A DNA stretch of 64,000 nt from Chthonomonas sp. UBA2017 (lineage in GTDB: Bacteria; Armatimonadota; Fimbriimonadia; Fimbriimonadales; Fimbriimonadaceae): positions 40,030 through 104,029 of the forward strand of contig DDCB01000030.1 in assembly GCA_002335425.1 (NCBI GenBank). Direction: 5' to 3'. The notes under the pieces are model-generated. The model searched no databases, was not told the origin of the DNA, and saw only the letters and a list, made by a program, of their open reading frames with translations. Below are positions 34,028-43,284 of the stretch, one piece after another; position 1 is the stretch's first letter, and the number at the start of each line of letters is the position of its first letter. Both the position numbers and the translations under genes were made by a program.

Positions 34028-35899
34028 CTAGTCTAACTTCAGATGCTCCAAAACCTGTTCCGCGAGTTTGCGAGTCATCGTGGGGACGGCGGCGAGCTCT
34101 TCGGGCTTGGCGCGTCGGATCGCGTCGATCGAGCCGAAAGTCCGAAGGAGGAGCCGCTTGCGTCGGGGCCCAATTCCGGGAATCTCTTCGAGCGTCGAGC
34201 CATGGAGTCGCTTGTCCCTTAACTTACGGTGGTAGGTGAGCGCAAATCGGTGGGCCTCATCGCGCAATCGGCGCAATAGAAGCAGACCGGGTGAGTGGAG
34301 CGGCAACTCGATGGCCTCCATCTCGTACGATCCATCGGCTCCGGGTCGGTCCGAGGGTCGATAAAGAAGCTCATGCTTTTTGGCGAGGCCGACCATCGGC
34401 ACGGTGAGGCCGAGCGCGTCGCGGGCTTTCAGCGCGGCCCCGAGTTGGCCCTTTCCGCCGTCGATCATGATGAGATCCGGGAGCGGAGCGAATTTTGGAT
34501 CGTTATCAAGGAAGTTACGGAATCGCCGCAACAAAACTTCGTTCATCATCGCAAAGTCGTTCGGATCTTCAGGATGATAACGAATTTTGAAACGTCGATA
34601 ATCGTCTCGTTTTGGTTCGCCGTTTTCGGTGACAACCATCGATCCAACAGGGGCTTTACCTTGGATGTTCGAAATATCGTATCCCTCGACTCGGAGGGGA
34701 GGTGCAGGTAACCCCAAGGCTTCTTGTAATTGTGTCATCGCCTCTTCGCTATATTGTTCTTTTTGTTCGAGCTCCATTCGGAAAGTTTCGAGGGCTTGCT
34801 CGGCATTCACGGCCGCCATATCAATGAGTCGAGCCTTTTCGCCGGTTTGAGGAACCTCGATGGTCATAGCGGCTCCCCGCTGTTGCCGCAGCCAGCTTTG
34901 AACAATATGACGCTCTTCGATTTCTACGGGAAGCAAAATCTCTTTCGGGACATCTGCGCCGTTGACATAGTATTGTTTTACAAATTCCTGAACCGCTTCT
35001 CCGGGTGAACTTTCGACGCTTCCATCGAGAATAAACTGGCGCTGGCCGATGAGCTTTCCATTGCGAACATAGAGCATTTGAATGGCAGCTCCTCGCTCGT
35101 CCTTCACGACCGCGATCACGTCTCGATCCACGGCGTCCGCGCTCATCACTTTTTGTCGTTCTAAAACTCTCTCAAGCGCCTGAATTTTATCTCGAAGCAT
35201 CGCCGCATCTTCAAATTCAAGACTCTCAGAAGCCGCCTCCATCTGCTGTCGAAGCTGATCGAGAATCGTCTCCTCTTTTCCTTTTAGAAACTGCTCGACT
35301 TGATGAATGATCTTTTGGTATTCAGAGCGGTCGCTGAGGCCCGCACACGGGGCGAGGCATTGCCCAAGGTGGTAGTACAAGCAAGGGCGTTGTTCGGCCC
35401 GTCCACTCCAGGATTTTCCGCATGGGATGAGCGGAAAAACTTTATGTAAAATCTGAAGGGTTTCTCGGACTGCATAGGTATTCGTAAAAGGGCCAAAAAG
35501 CTGGCCATGATCGGCTCTTCTTTTTCGAGTGAAGAGGACCCGTGGAAAGGCCTCTTTGGTGATCAAGATGTACGGATAACTCTTGTCATCTCGGAGTCGA
35601 ACATTGTAGGGCGGACGGTGCTCCTTGATCAGGTTGCATTCGAGCACGAGGGCTTCGAGTTCACTATCGACCACCATCCATTCGATGTCTCGAACTTTAT
35701 GCACTAAGCGAGCAATACGAGTGCTGTGTTTGGCGCTGGGTTGAAAATAGCTGCGAACTCGTTGACGCAAAACGACTGCTTTGCCGACATAGAGAACTTG
35801 TCCTTGTTCGTCGCGATAAATGTAGCAACCGGGAGCGGTCGGAACAGCTTTCAGCTTTTCTTCGACCATTGGGGGCCAGGATTTGGATCGCGTCGGCAT
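34028..35899 (-). CDS. uvrC: UvrC, excinuclease ABC subunit C
   Basis: A 623-residue nucleotide excision repair nuclease that makes both incisions around a lesion with UvrAB. The N-terminal GIY-YIG domain shows APGCYIYRDEQGQVLYVGKA; a UvrB-binding UVR segment lies near ESLEFEDAAMLRDKIQAL; the C-terminal RNase H-like domain shows EGYDISNIQGK and MIDGGKGQL; helix-hairpin-helix repeats (EEIPGIGPRRKRLLLRTFGS) close it. The middle (about 34480-35500) is notably A/T-richer. The start is ATG 35899 with no SD; TAGAAT lies 15 bases upstream. Confidence 0.97.
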   Translation of the reverse strand: MPTRSKSWPPMVEEKLKAVPTAPGCYIYRDEQGQVLYVGKAVVLRQRVRSYFQPSAKHSTRIARLVHKVRDIEWMVVDSELEALVLECNLIKEHRPPYNVRLRDDKSYPYILITKEAFPRVLFTRKRRADHGQLFGPFTNTYAVRETLQILHKVFPLIPCGKSWSGRAEQRPCLYYHLGQCLAPCAGLSDRSEYQKIIHQVEQFLKGKEETILDQLRQQMEAASESLEFEDAAMLRDKIQALERVLERQKVMSADAVDRDVIAVVKDERGAAIQMLYVRNGKLIGQRQFILDGSVESSPGEAVQEFVKQYYVNGADVPKEILLPVEIEERHIVQSWLRQQRGAAMTIEVPQTGEKARLIDMAAVNAEQALETFRMELEQKEQYSEEAMTQLQEALGLPAPPLRVEGYDISNIQGKAPVGSMVVTENGEPKRDDYRRFKIRYHPEDPNDFAMMNEVLLRRFRNFLDNDPKFAPLPDLIMIDGGKGQLGAALKARDALGLTVPMVGLAKKHELLYRPSDRPGADGSYEMEAIELPLHSPGLLLLRRLRDEAHRFALTYHRKLRDKRLHGSTLEEIPGIGPRRKRLLLRTFGSIDAIRRAKPEELAAVPTMTRKLAEQVLEHLKLD

Positions 35900-35933
35900 G
35901 GGGCGTCGTGCCCTATTCTACGTCAAGGCGCGC

Positions 35934-35970
35934 AAAAAAAGAGGAGGGCCTGGCTGGGGCCAGACCCTCC
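35934..35970 (-). terminator. Rho-independent terminator of flagellin 2
   Basis: A 12-base-pair stem (35943-35954 with 35959-35970), complete on the minus strand with one G-U pair but mismatched on the plus strand, followed on the minus strand by seven Ts (35934-35940). Confidence 0.85.
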
Positions 35971-35992
35971 GGAGTGTTGATCCTGAGATCGC

Positions 35993-37495
35993 TTATCGCA
36001 GGAGCGAAAGGACCGACTGCGGAGCGGAGTTGGCTTGCGCCAAGACCGAGAGACCGCTTTGTTGCAGAATTTGCAGCTTCGTGTAGTTGGTCATTTCTTG
36101 GGCGACGTCGATGTCTCGGATCGAGGACTCTGTGGCCGACAGGTTTTCCCGAGCGACGTTGAGCGAGCGCATGTTCGACTCGATCACGTTGCGTTGGAAG
36201 GAGCCGATTTCGCCTCGAGCTCGGGAGACCTGATTGACCGCCGCATCGATGACGGAGAGTGCATTCGCGGCCCCTGTCGCCGTCGTGACGTCGAGATTGG
36301 CTACGGAAAGGCCGGTGACCGCTCCGACGCCGAGAGTGCTCGCGCTGAAGTTGCCAAGGCTGAACTGGGTCGTCTCACCGGCGTTAGCCCCGATTTGGAA
36401 CTGGGTCGAGCCCGCTCGGAGCTGACCGATGGCACCATCGGCCGCGGTCGTCGAGTTGCCTGCCTCGGTCAGCCGAATCGAGTTGCCGGTCGAGTCTTGG
36501 AGCAGGAGTCCGCTCGAACCGAATCGTCCGCCCGTAAAGGCCGCGGTCACTGCGGCCAAGCCGCCGGCGCCATCGACGTCGATCGTGACCGTCGCCAGGG
36601 CGTCGACACCGGCGTTTTGGCTGGTGCCCGCGCCGTTGCGGATCGTTCCGACCGAGTCGGTGAGGTCGATCACCGAGTTCGAACCGAATCCGGTCGAGCT
36701 CAGTCGGATGCGGTTGTCGTTCGCACCGACGTTGACGATCTGAGCGGTGACACCCGTTTGCGCCGACGACTCATTGATTCGCTGGACGAGCTGGCCATAG
36801 GTGTCCGTCGCACTGGCGGTGAACGATTGACCGTTGATCGTGAACGAACCGGCTCGGGCCGCACCGACAGCGACGCCAGCGGCGGCTCCGATGTCGGCGG
36901 CGGTGATGATCGCCATGTTGGCGTCGGTGGTCGCTGCCCGGGTTGCGGCGGTCGTGATGTCGATCGTCACGGTTGCGTTCGAGGTGATCGCTTGACCGGC
37001 GAACTGGCCGCCGAAGGACATCGACGAGATGAAGTTGTTCGCCGTCACGGTGGACGAGACGCCCGCCGAACCGTCGAGCAGCTTCTTCGTGCCGAACGAA
37101 GTCGTGGAGGCGATTCGATTGATCGACGAGGCGATCGAGGCCAGCTGGGTCTGATTCGCTTGAAGTTGGGTCGCACTCAGAACGCCGGTGTTGCTCGAAG
37201 CGACCGCCAGAGACCGAGCGTCGCGCAGCAGTCGACCGACCTCGTCCAGGGCGCCCTCGGCGGTCTTGGCCAGGTTCGATGCGTCTTGGCTGTTTCGCAC
37301 AGCTTGATCGATGCCGCCGATTTGGGATCGGAAGTTCTCCGACGCGATGAGGCCGGCCGGATCGTCCGCCGCCGAATTAATGCGCATACCGCTCGAGAGC
37401 TTGGTCACTGCGCTCGAGAAATTCATGTTCGTGACGCCCAGGTTGCGCAGGGCGTTCATCGCGACGACGTTGGTATTGACTCGAAAAGTGGACAT
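35993..37495 (-). CDS. fliC: Flagellin 2
   Basis: A 500-residue filament subunit paralogous to flagellin 1, with the same D0/D1 ends (FRVNTNVVAMNALRN and QANSAPQSVLSLLR). Residues about 210-310 are almost identical to flagellin 1 while the terminal regions carry many substitutions. It has its own SD (GGAGGAAATC) before ATG 37495, its own terminator and a -10 candidate. With different ends, the two might occupy different filament zones or be used under different conditions. No export or hook genes are nearby. Confidence 0.97.
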   Translation of the reverse strand: MSTFRVNTNVVAMNALRNLGVTNMNFSSAVTKLSSGMRINSAADDPAGLIASENFRSQIGGIDQAVRNSQDASNLAKTAEGALDEVGRLLRDARSLAVASSNTGVLSATQLQANQTQLASIASSINRIASTTSFGTKKLLDGSAGVSSTVTANNFISSMSFGGQFAGQAITSNATVTIDITTAATRAATTDANMAIITAADIGAAAGVAVGAARAGSFTINGQSFTASATDTYGQLVQRINESSAQTGVTAQIVNVGANDNRIRLSSTGFGSNSVIDLTDSVGTIRNGAGTSQNAGVDALATVTIDVDGAGGLAAVTAAFTGGRFGSSGLLLQDSTGNSIRLTEAGNSTTAADGAIGQLRAGSTQFQIGANAGETTQFSLGNFSASTLGVGAVTGLSVANLDVTTATGAANALSVIDAAVNQVSRARGEIGSFQRNVIESNMRSLNVARENLSATESSIRDIDVAQEMTNYTKLQILQQSGLSVLAQANSAPQSVLSLLR

Positions 37496-37599
37496 GATTT
37501 GATTTCCTCCGTGGGGAAGCGCTCAGTTCGGCCCTCCATGGCCTCGCAGATTCACGAGTGCTTCGCTGGAGGAGGAATTCCGTGAAGTTACCGGGGTCT

Positions 37600-37623
37600 A
37601 TCCTAGTAAAAATACGGGTATTT
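37600..37623 (-). promoter_or_regulatory. Candidate flagellin 2 promoter with inverted repeat
   Basis: TAGGAT (37600-37605 on the minus strand) matches the box before flagellin 1. Directly upstream is the inverted repeat AAATAC-GG-GTATTT (37610-37623), inside the spacer region, where a regulator could compete with polymerase. Confidence 0.4.
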
Positions 37624-37648
37624 CAGCACTTTTGCGGGGAATGGCCAG

Positions 37649-39214
37649 GTGCTTCGTCTTTTGGATGAGATGCCGTTGGTGGGCAAAGTCGGTCGGAAGC
37701 GGATTCGGGCACGAATCGCGATGGGGGTGCTTTATGGATTGCTGTCCGTGGGAGCCTTGACGACACTGTATCCGTTCCTCGTCATGGTGTCGACCGGATT
37801 CAAAGGGGTGACTGACCAGAACGACAATCGACTCGTGCCGAAATTCTGGTCGGACCTGGGCGAACTCCAGGCGAAATACCGGGACGACAAGTACGCGGGC
37901 GACTTGGCTCAACTGGCGAGCACCTCGTTGGGGGGGCAAGCTCCCGAGGCGGACGTACGGGCCTATGAGAAGCTCTTAATGGAGCTCCCTCTTCATGAAT
38001 GGACTGCCGGATTTCGTCAGGCTCCGACCCAGGTCACAGGCCGGCTGAACATTCGCTATCAGAGCTGGCTGCGGGAGCGGTACCCCACGATCGACGCCTT
38101 GAATCAAGCCTATATTGAGGAGAACGTCGGGTTCCAAACCGTGGCTCCACCTGCGGAGCTGTTCGATCGTGCCTTCTGGAAACCTCGGCCAGGCAAGAAG
38201 TGGGACGATTGGTTGGTTTTTAAGGCGCAGCTCCCGGTGGAGTTTCGGCTCCCGTTGCGCAAGAACAAACGCTGGCAAGATTATGTTCGAGGGGTGGCTC
38301 AGAATCAATTTGATCAAGTCCCGGCGGATTGGAAAGGCGCGGCAAAAACTTTTGACCAATTGGTGGCCCCAGATTCCACCAAAAGGTTAACTGATGCCAA
38401 GGTTGACCAGTTTTATGCGGGGTTTGAAAAGTCTCTGTCGCAAGGGATTGTCGAAGATGAGTGGCGAAAACGAGGCAGCGGGGATCTTCCGATTTTGGCG
38501 ATGGAGACTCGCCATGTCGAGGCACAAGCGGGAGCCCTGAAGCGGGAGTTCTCGACGCGGAATTATCGCTATGTCTTAGACTTCGTGTTGCTGAACGGTC
38601 GCGCTTTGTGGAACACCTTGATCTTTTGCGCCCTGGCGGTCTTGTTGCAACTGATCGTGAACCCGCTGGCGGCGTATGCGCTCTCGCGCTATCCGATGAA
38701 GTCGACGGGAAAGATTCTGCTCTTTCTTTTGGCGACGATGGCCTTTCCGGCGGAGGTAGCGATGATTCCTTCGTTCTTGCTGCTACGTGATCTGGGTCTT
38801 CTGAATACTTTTGCGGCGCTGGTTTTACCGGCTGCGGCTTCAGGATATATGATCTTTTTGCTCAAAGGTTTCTTTGATTCTTTGCCGCAAGAGTTGTATG
38901 AATCGGGGGCGATGGATGGCGCGCGCGAGCGGACCATGCTTTGGAAAATTGCACTGCCCTTGAGCAAGCCCGTTTTGGGGTATCTGGCATTGATGGCGTT
39001 TATGGCCTCTTATGGGGCCTTTATGTATGCGTTTTTGGTAGCCCAAGATCAGAGGATGTGGACGCTGATGGTGTGGATATATCAGCTGCAACAAGGGGCT
39101 CCGATGTCGGTGACGATGGCCGCGTTGACGCTTGCGGCGATCCCAACTTTGCTGGTTTTCTTCTTGGCTCAGCGAGTGATTCTCCGGGGGATTGTTCTGC
39201 CCGGAGAGCGTTAA
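37649..39214 (+). CDS. Sugar-type ABC transporter permease (MalG-like) with a large insert
   Basis: A 521-residue inner-membrane permease. The C-terminal 230 residues are a normal binding-protein-dependent permease domain, with the EAA loop ESGAMDGARERTMLWKIALPLSKPVLG that docks the ATPase. One TM (about 24-48) comes first, then a roughly 250-residue hydrophilic insertion before the next TM; normal members are about 280 residues. The insert is Trp/Arg-rich and probably periplasmic. No ATPase, second permease or binding protein lies nearby. The start is GTG 37649; ATG 37670 is possible. Confidence 0.85.
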   Translation: MLRLLDEMPLVGKVGRKRIRARIAMGVLYGLLSVGALTTLYPFLVMVSTGFKGVTDQNDNRLVPKFWSDLGELQAKYRDDKYAGDLAQLASTSLGGQAPEADVRAYEKLLMELPLHEWTAGFRQAPTQVTGRLNIRYQSWLRERYPTIDALNQAYIEENVGFQTVAPPAELFDRAFWKPRPGKKWDDWLVFKAQLPVEFRLPLRKNKRWQDYVRGVAQNQFDQVPADWKGAAKTFDQLVAPDSTKRLTDAKVDQFYAGFEKSLSQGIVEDEWRKRGSGDLPILAMETRHVEAQAGALKREFSTRNYRYVLDFVLLNGRALWNTLIFCALAVLLQLIVNPLAAYALSRYPMKSTGKILLFLLATMAFPAEVAMIPSFLLLRDLGLLNTFAALVLPAAASGYMIFLLKGFFDSLPQELYESGAMDGARERTMLWKIALPLSKPVLGYLALMAFMASYGAFMYAFLVAQDQRMWTLMVWIYQLQQGAPMSVTMAALTLAAIPTLLVFFLAQRVILRGIVLPGER

Positions 39215-40824
39215 GCGAGCGCGGCGTGTTGCTTGATCGCAGCTTCAATGAGGCCGGCAAAGAGGGGGTGCGGCCGATTGGGGCGACTCTTGAATTCGGG
39301 GTGAGCCTGGGTCGCGATGAAGAAAGGATGCGAAGGGATTTCGACCATTTCGACGAGTCGATAGTCCGGCGAAACTCCGCTAATGACCATCCCATGCTCG
39401 ATGAGCTTATCTCGAAAATCGTTATTCACTTCGTACCGGTGGCGATGCCGCTCGGAGATGCGAGTATCTCCATAAAGTTGATGCGCTAAGGTGCCTGCAT
39501 TCAGGCGACAAGGCCATGAGCCTAATCGCATCGTGGCCCCTTTATCTTTGACGCCCTTTTGCTCTGGCAAAAGGTGAATGACCGGGTAGGCCGGCTGCTT
39601 TTCGATCTCTTCTGAATTCGAACCTTCTAAGTGGCAAACATTTCGCGCAAACTCGATGACCGCCATTTGCAATCCGAGGCAGATGCCCAGGAATGGAAGT
39701 CCTTTTTCTCGGGCGTATTGAATCGCGCGAATTTTGCCTTCGATGCCTCGCTCACCAAAGCCAGGAGCGACGACCAGTCCATCGACATCGGCGAGAAATT
39801 CTTTAGGAGGGCGACCTAGTTCGAGAGAATCGCTTTCGATCCACGTGATTTCAATCCGGGCGTCATTCGGAATGCCGCCGTGGATGAGGGCTTCTCCGAT
39901 GGACTTATACGCATCGCCATTGCTGGTGTATTTTCCGACGACGGCGATTCGACAACTTTGCTTGGGATTCTTAAGCGTTTCTACGAGAGAATTCCACTCT
40001 TCCAGACTTGGATTACTGGGCTCCAGGCCGAGTCGAGAGACGACCAGATCGCCCAGGCCAGCCTTTTCGTACCACAAAGGAACTTCGTAAATCGTATCGA
40101 CGGTGAGGGATTCCACCACGGCATTGACGGGCACATCGCAGAACAAGCTGATCTTTTCTTTGACATCATCCGGCATGGGCTGATCGGTGCGACAGATCAG
40201 GACGTCAGGTGAGATTCCAATTTCTCGCAGATTGATAACACTGTGCTGCGTGGGCTTGGTCTTGATTTCGCCCCATGGCCCGACGGTCGGAACGAGGGTG
40301 ACATGGACATAAAGGACGTTTTCGGGGCCGACCTCTTTGCGCATCTGGCGGATCGCTTCGAGGAAAGGCAGGCTTTCGATGTCGCCGACGGTGCCGCCGA
40401 TTTCGGCGATCACGACATCGGCCTCTTGCTCTTTGCCGAGGTCGAGCAGACCGCGTTTGATTTCGTTGGTGACGTGGGGGATCACTTGGACGGTTCCGCC
40501 GAGATAGTCGCCTCGGCGCTCAGCCTGGATCACGCTCAGATAGACCTTTCCGGTGGTGAGGCTTGAGCCGGACGTGCAGTTGACGTCCATAAACCGCTCG
40601 TAGTGGCCGAGATCGAGGTCAGTCTCAGCGCCGTCTTCGGTGACGAAGACCTCACCATGCTGATAGGGGTTCATGGTCCCGGCGTCAACGTTGATATAGG
40701 GGTCGAGCTTCATCGGGGCGACGGTGTAGCCTCGATTGCGAAGGAGGCGCCCTAAGCTCGCGGTGGCGATCCCTTTGCCGATGGAACTCACAACGCCGCC
40801 TGTTACAAAAATGTACTTTCTCAA
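39211..40824 (-). CDS. pyrG: CTP synthase
   Basis: A 537-residue amidotransferase that converts UTP to CTP using glutamine or ammonia. The synthetase domain begins RKYIFVTGGVVSSIGKG with the P-loop-like motif, followed by KLDPYINVDAGTMNPYQHGEVFV. The glutaminase domain has FLGICLGLQMAVIEFARN (nucleophile Cys) and a late THPEF-type ATQAHPEFKSRP. The TTG at 40824 gives the family-standard N-terminus; TTG 40848 is four bases after TATAAT (40853-40858) and would add eight residues. Convergent with the permease, overlapping four bases. Confidence 0.96.
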   Translation of the reverse strand: MRKYIFVTGGVVSSIGKGIATASLGRLLRNRGYTVAPMKLDPYINVDAGTMNPYQHGEVFVTEDGAETDLDLGHYERFMDVNCTSGSSLTTGKVYLSVIQAERRGDYLGGTVQVIPHVTNEIKRGLLDLGKEQEADVVIAEIGGTVGDIESLPFLEAIRQMRKEVGPENVLYVHVTLVPTVGPWGEIKTKPTQHSVINLREIGISPDVLICRTDQPMPDDVKEKISLFCDVPVNAVVESLTVDTIYEVPLWYEKAGLGDLVVSRLGLEPSNPSLEEWNSLVETLKNPKQSCRIAVVGKYTSNGDAYKSIGEALIHGGIPNDARIEITWIESDSLELGRPPKEFLADVDGLVVAPGFGERGIEGKIRAIQYAREKGLPFLGICLGLQMAVIEFARNVCHLEGSNSEEIEKQPAYPVIHLLPEQKGVKDKGATMRLGSWPCRLNAGTLAHQLYGDTRISERHRHRYEVNNDFRDKLIEHGMVISGVSPDYRLVEMVEIPSHPFFIATQAHPEFKSRPNRPHPLFAGLIEAAIKQHAALA

Positions 40825-40852
40825 CCTGGTGCCCCCGAAATTACCCAAGGCA

Positions 40853-40858
40853 ATTATA
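40853..40858 (-). promoter_or_regulatory. -10 box for pyrG
   Basis: A perfect TATAAT on the minus strand, 28 bases before TTG 40824, in the 59-base gap behind the mutS2 stop. Confidence 0.55.
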
Positions 40859-40883
40859 CGTCCTTGGGGCCCGAGAATAGCTT

Positions 40884-43220
40884 TTATCCGAAGACAACCA
40901 GGGTGGCTCCGTCGCCGCCCTCGTTGGCATCGGCGAGTCGAAAGCTAGCGACCCCACGATGGCTCTTCAGCATCCGATGGGTGAGGGCGCGAAGGACTCC
41001 ACCGCCTTTGCCATGAACGATCCGAGCGCTGGGGAGCCCAGCCAAAAGGCATTCGTCGAGGAATTTTTCGAGTTCTTCTTCGGCATCTTCGGCGCGGAGC
41101 CGGCGAAGGTTGATTTCGGTTGTGGCGACCATCGCTTTCTGAAGTTGGACGCTCGGCCGAGCGGCACGCTGGACCCGAGGGGTGTCGACCGGGCTGAGCG
41201 CGGATTCGAGCACGGACATCCTCAACGGCCCGAGTTGAACTTGGGCCTTGCCGTTTCGGGGCAGTTCGGTCAGGGTGCCGATTTGGGAATAGCCCTCGAC
41301 TCGGACGGACATCCCGAGAGTCCAGCGGGTTTGCTTTGCAGTTGTTGGGGCGGATCCAGTGGGCTTCCAGTCTTGGGCGACATCTTGGCCGATCGCCTGC
41401 AGGGTTTTGAGGTCCTCTCGCGCCTTTTCTTGAGCTCGGGGGCTTCGATCTCGCTTGATTTCTTCGAAGATGTCGGCGGCTTGGAGTCGAATCTCGCGGA
41501 GAGTGGATTCGAGGGCGTCGCTGGCCTTCTTTCGAGCGTCTCGCAACGTCGCCTCGGCTTGTTCGAGTTTGCGCTGAGTCTCTTTTTCGACTTCGCGAAG
41601 CCGGTGGGCGAGCCGGTCGGCTTCGCTTTGGGCTCGCTGAGCTTGGCGTTGGGCTTGTTCGAGCTTTTCGAGCATCGCGGCCACATCTTGTTCATCGAGC
41701 CCGAGGTCTTGGCTCGCTTCGGCGACCAGCGGTGCGGGGATGCCGTAGCGTTCGGCGATGCGAAAGGCGTGGCTCGCCCCCGGGGTGCCCATCAGGAGCC
41801 GGTACGTGGGGCGCAGGGACTTCAGATCGAACTCCATCGAGGCGTTCAGGAATTGGGGTGTATTTGCGGCGAAAACTTTGAGCTCGCCGTAGTGAGTGCT
41901 GGCGACGATTTTCGCTCCTTGGCGGACGAACTCTTGGAGTAGCGCTTTGGCCAGGGCGGCGCCTTCGGCGGGGTCGGTGCCGGCGCCGATTTCGTCGAGC
42001 AAAACGAGCGCTCCCGGGCGGATCTGGCGAAGCGACTCGGCGATATTCTTGATGTGCCCGCTGAAGGTTGAGAGGGACTGCTGCAGACTCTGCTCGTCTC
42101 CGATGTCGGCCCAAACTTGGCTGAACGTGCCGATCTTGACGCTGCTGGCAGGCAACATCATTCCAGATTGGGTCATCAGTACAAAGAGCCCGACGGTCTT
42201 CATGGCGACGGTCTTGCCGCCGGTATTGGGGCCGGTGATCAAGACGGCGTCGGCGATCTCGCCGAGCTCGGTGTTCAGGGGGACCGCGGTCTCCGGGTCG
42301 AGCTCGGGGTGTCGGCCATTTCGGATCTCCAATCGGGGGCCGGGTAATCGGGTCGGCAAGCAAGATTGGGCGGCATAGCCTTCGCGAGCTTTGGCGAGAA
42401 TGAGGTCGATTTGGGCGGCGGCCCCATAGCCGGGCACGATCGAGCTGGCCCGGGCCCCAACTCGGCTGCTGAGCTCGCCGAGAATCCGAACGACTTCGGC
42501 GCGCTCGGCGGCCTCATTCTCTCGGATCTGGTTGCCGACCTGCAGCACATCCTCGGGCTCGATGTAGACGGTTTGGCCGCTCGCGCTCGTGTCATGAACG
42601 ATGCCGCGGACTTTGCCTTTGTGTTCGACTTTGACCGGCAAGACGTAGCGGCCATCTCGGACCGTGTAGAGGGGGTCGCTCAGGTGGTCTCGATGGCGAC
42701 CTGCGACGTAGCCTTGCATTTTTTCGACGACGCGCTGGTTGAGGGAGAGTCGCTTCCGGCGAATCTGTTCGAGGGCTGGGCTTGCCGAGTCTTTGACATC
42801 CCCACCCCCATCGAGTGAGTCAGTGAGTTTTCGTTCCAAATCCTGCCATTCGGGCAGGACCCCGGCGAGATCGGCGAGTCGGGGGTACGGGTTCCCTCGG
42901 GCGACGACGACGCCCCGCAGATTCCTCATCGCGCTGAGAGCCTCGGCGATGCGGACCAAAGTCTCACCGTCGATGGTGCTGCCTTTGGCGGCTCGCTCCA
43001 CGGCCGAGGCGTCGTTCTTGATCGCTCCGAGGCTGGGGAGGGTGGCGGCGCCGAGGAGGTCGTAGGCTTCAGTGGTCAGGGCCTGGAGTCGCCAGACTTC
43101 GGCATCGTCGAATTCGGGCTGCAGGAGGCGCGCCTGGTCAGCCCCTTGCTCGGTTTCGCAAAAAGAGGCGAGTCGGTGGCGGACCGCATCAAAATCCAGG
43201 ACTCGGAGGGCGTGCTCCAT
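40884..43220 (-). CDS. mutS2: MutS2 ATPase/endonuclease-like protein
   Basis: A 778-residue MutS homologue lacking the mismatch-reading domain; homologues suppress recombination and rescue collided ribosomes. Walker A is ITGPNTGGKTVAMKT, Walker B VLLDEIGAGTDPAEGAAL and the ABC-like signature STFSGHI. A coiled-coil of about 130 residues (QAQRAQSEADRLAHRLREVE onward) leads to a KOW-like segment and a C-terminal Smr domain with HGKGGG. The Smr LDLRG motif reads INLRR, so the Asp and Gly are changed. ATG 43220 is chosen because TGGAGG lies ten bases upstream. Confidence 0.93.
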   Translation of the reverse strand: MEHALRVLDFDAVRHRLASFCETEQGADQARLLQPEFDDAEVWRLQALTTEAYDLLGAATLPSLGAIKNDASAVERAAKGSTIDGETLVRIAEALSAMRNLRGVVVARGNPYPRLADLAGVLPEWQDLERKLTDSLDGGGDVKDSASPALEQIRRKRLSLNQRVVEKMQGYVAGRHRDHLSDPLYTVRDGRYVLPVKVEHKGKVRGIVHDTSASGQTVYIEPEDVLQVGNQIRENEAAERAEVVRILGELSSRVGARASSIVPGYGAAAQIDLILAKAREGYAAQSCLPTRLPGPRLEIRNGRHPELDPETAVPLNTELGEIADAVLITGPNTGGKTVAMKTVGLFVLMTQSGMMLPASSVKIGTFSQVWADIGDEQSLQQSLSTFSGHIKNIAESLRQIRPGALVLLDEIGAGTDPAEGAALAKALLQEFVRQGAKIVASTHYGELKVFAANTPQFLNASMEFDLKSLRPTYRLLMGTPGASHAFRIAERYGIPAPLVAEASQDLGLDEQDVAAMLEKLEQAQRQAQRAQSEADRLAHRLREVEKETQRKLEQAEATLRDARKKASDALESTLREIRLQAADIFEEIKRDRSPRAQEKAREDLKTLQAIGQDVAQDWKPTGSAPTTAKQTRWTLGMSVRVEGYSQIGTLTELPRNGKAQVQLGPLRMSVLESALSPVDTPRVQRAARPSVQLQKAMVATTEINLRRLRAEDAEEELEKFLDECLLAGLPSARIVHGKGGGVLRALTHRMLKSHRGVASFRLADANEGGDGATLVVFG

Positions 43221-43272
43221 CTCAACGTGCCTCCAGGGTACCGGATGCGCTCCTCTGAAGCTGGGACTTGTG

Positions 43273-43278
43273 TAGACT
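43273..43278 (+). promoter_or_regulatory. Extended -10 box of a probable leaderless promoter
   Basis: TAGACT preceded by TG, six bases before the ATG at 43285. The gap ACGGAC is no SD. Confidence 0.55.
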
Positions 43279-43284
43279 ACGGAC

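Noticed and set aside
36035..37585. A 516-codon ORF antisense to flagellin 2 (and a similar one at 8041-8988 antisense to flagellin 1).
   Set aside because: The Arg/Asp/Gly-rich product is typical of an antisense frame in G+C-rich DNA. The two are alike only because the flagellins are alike.
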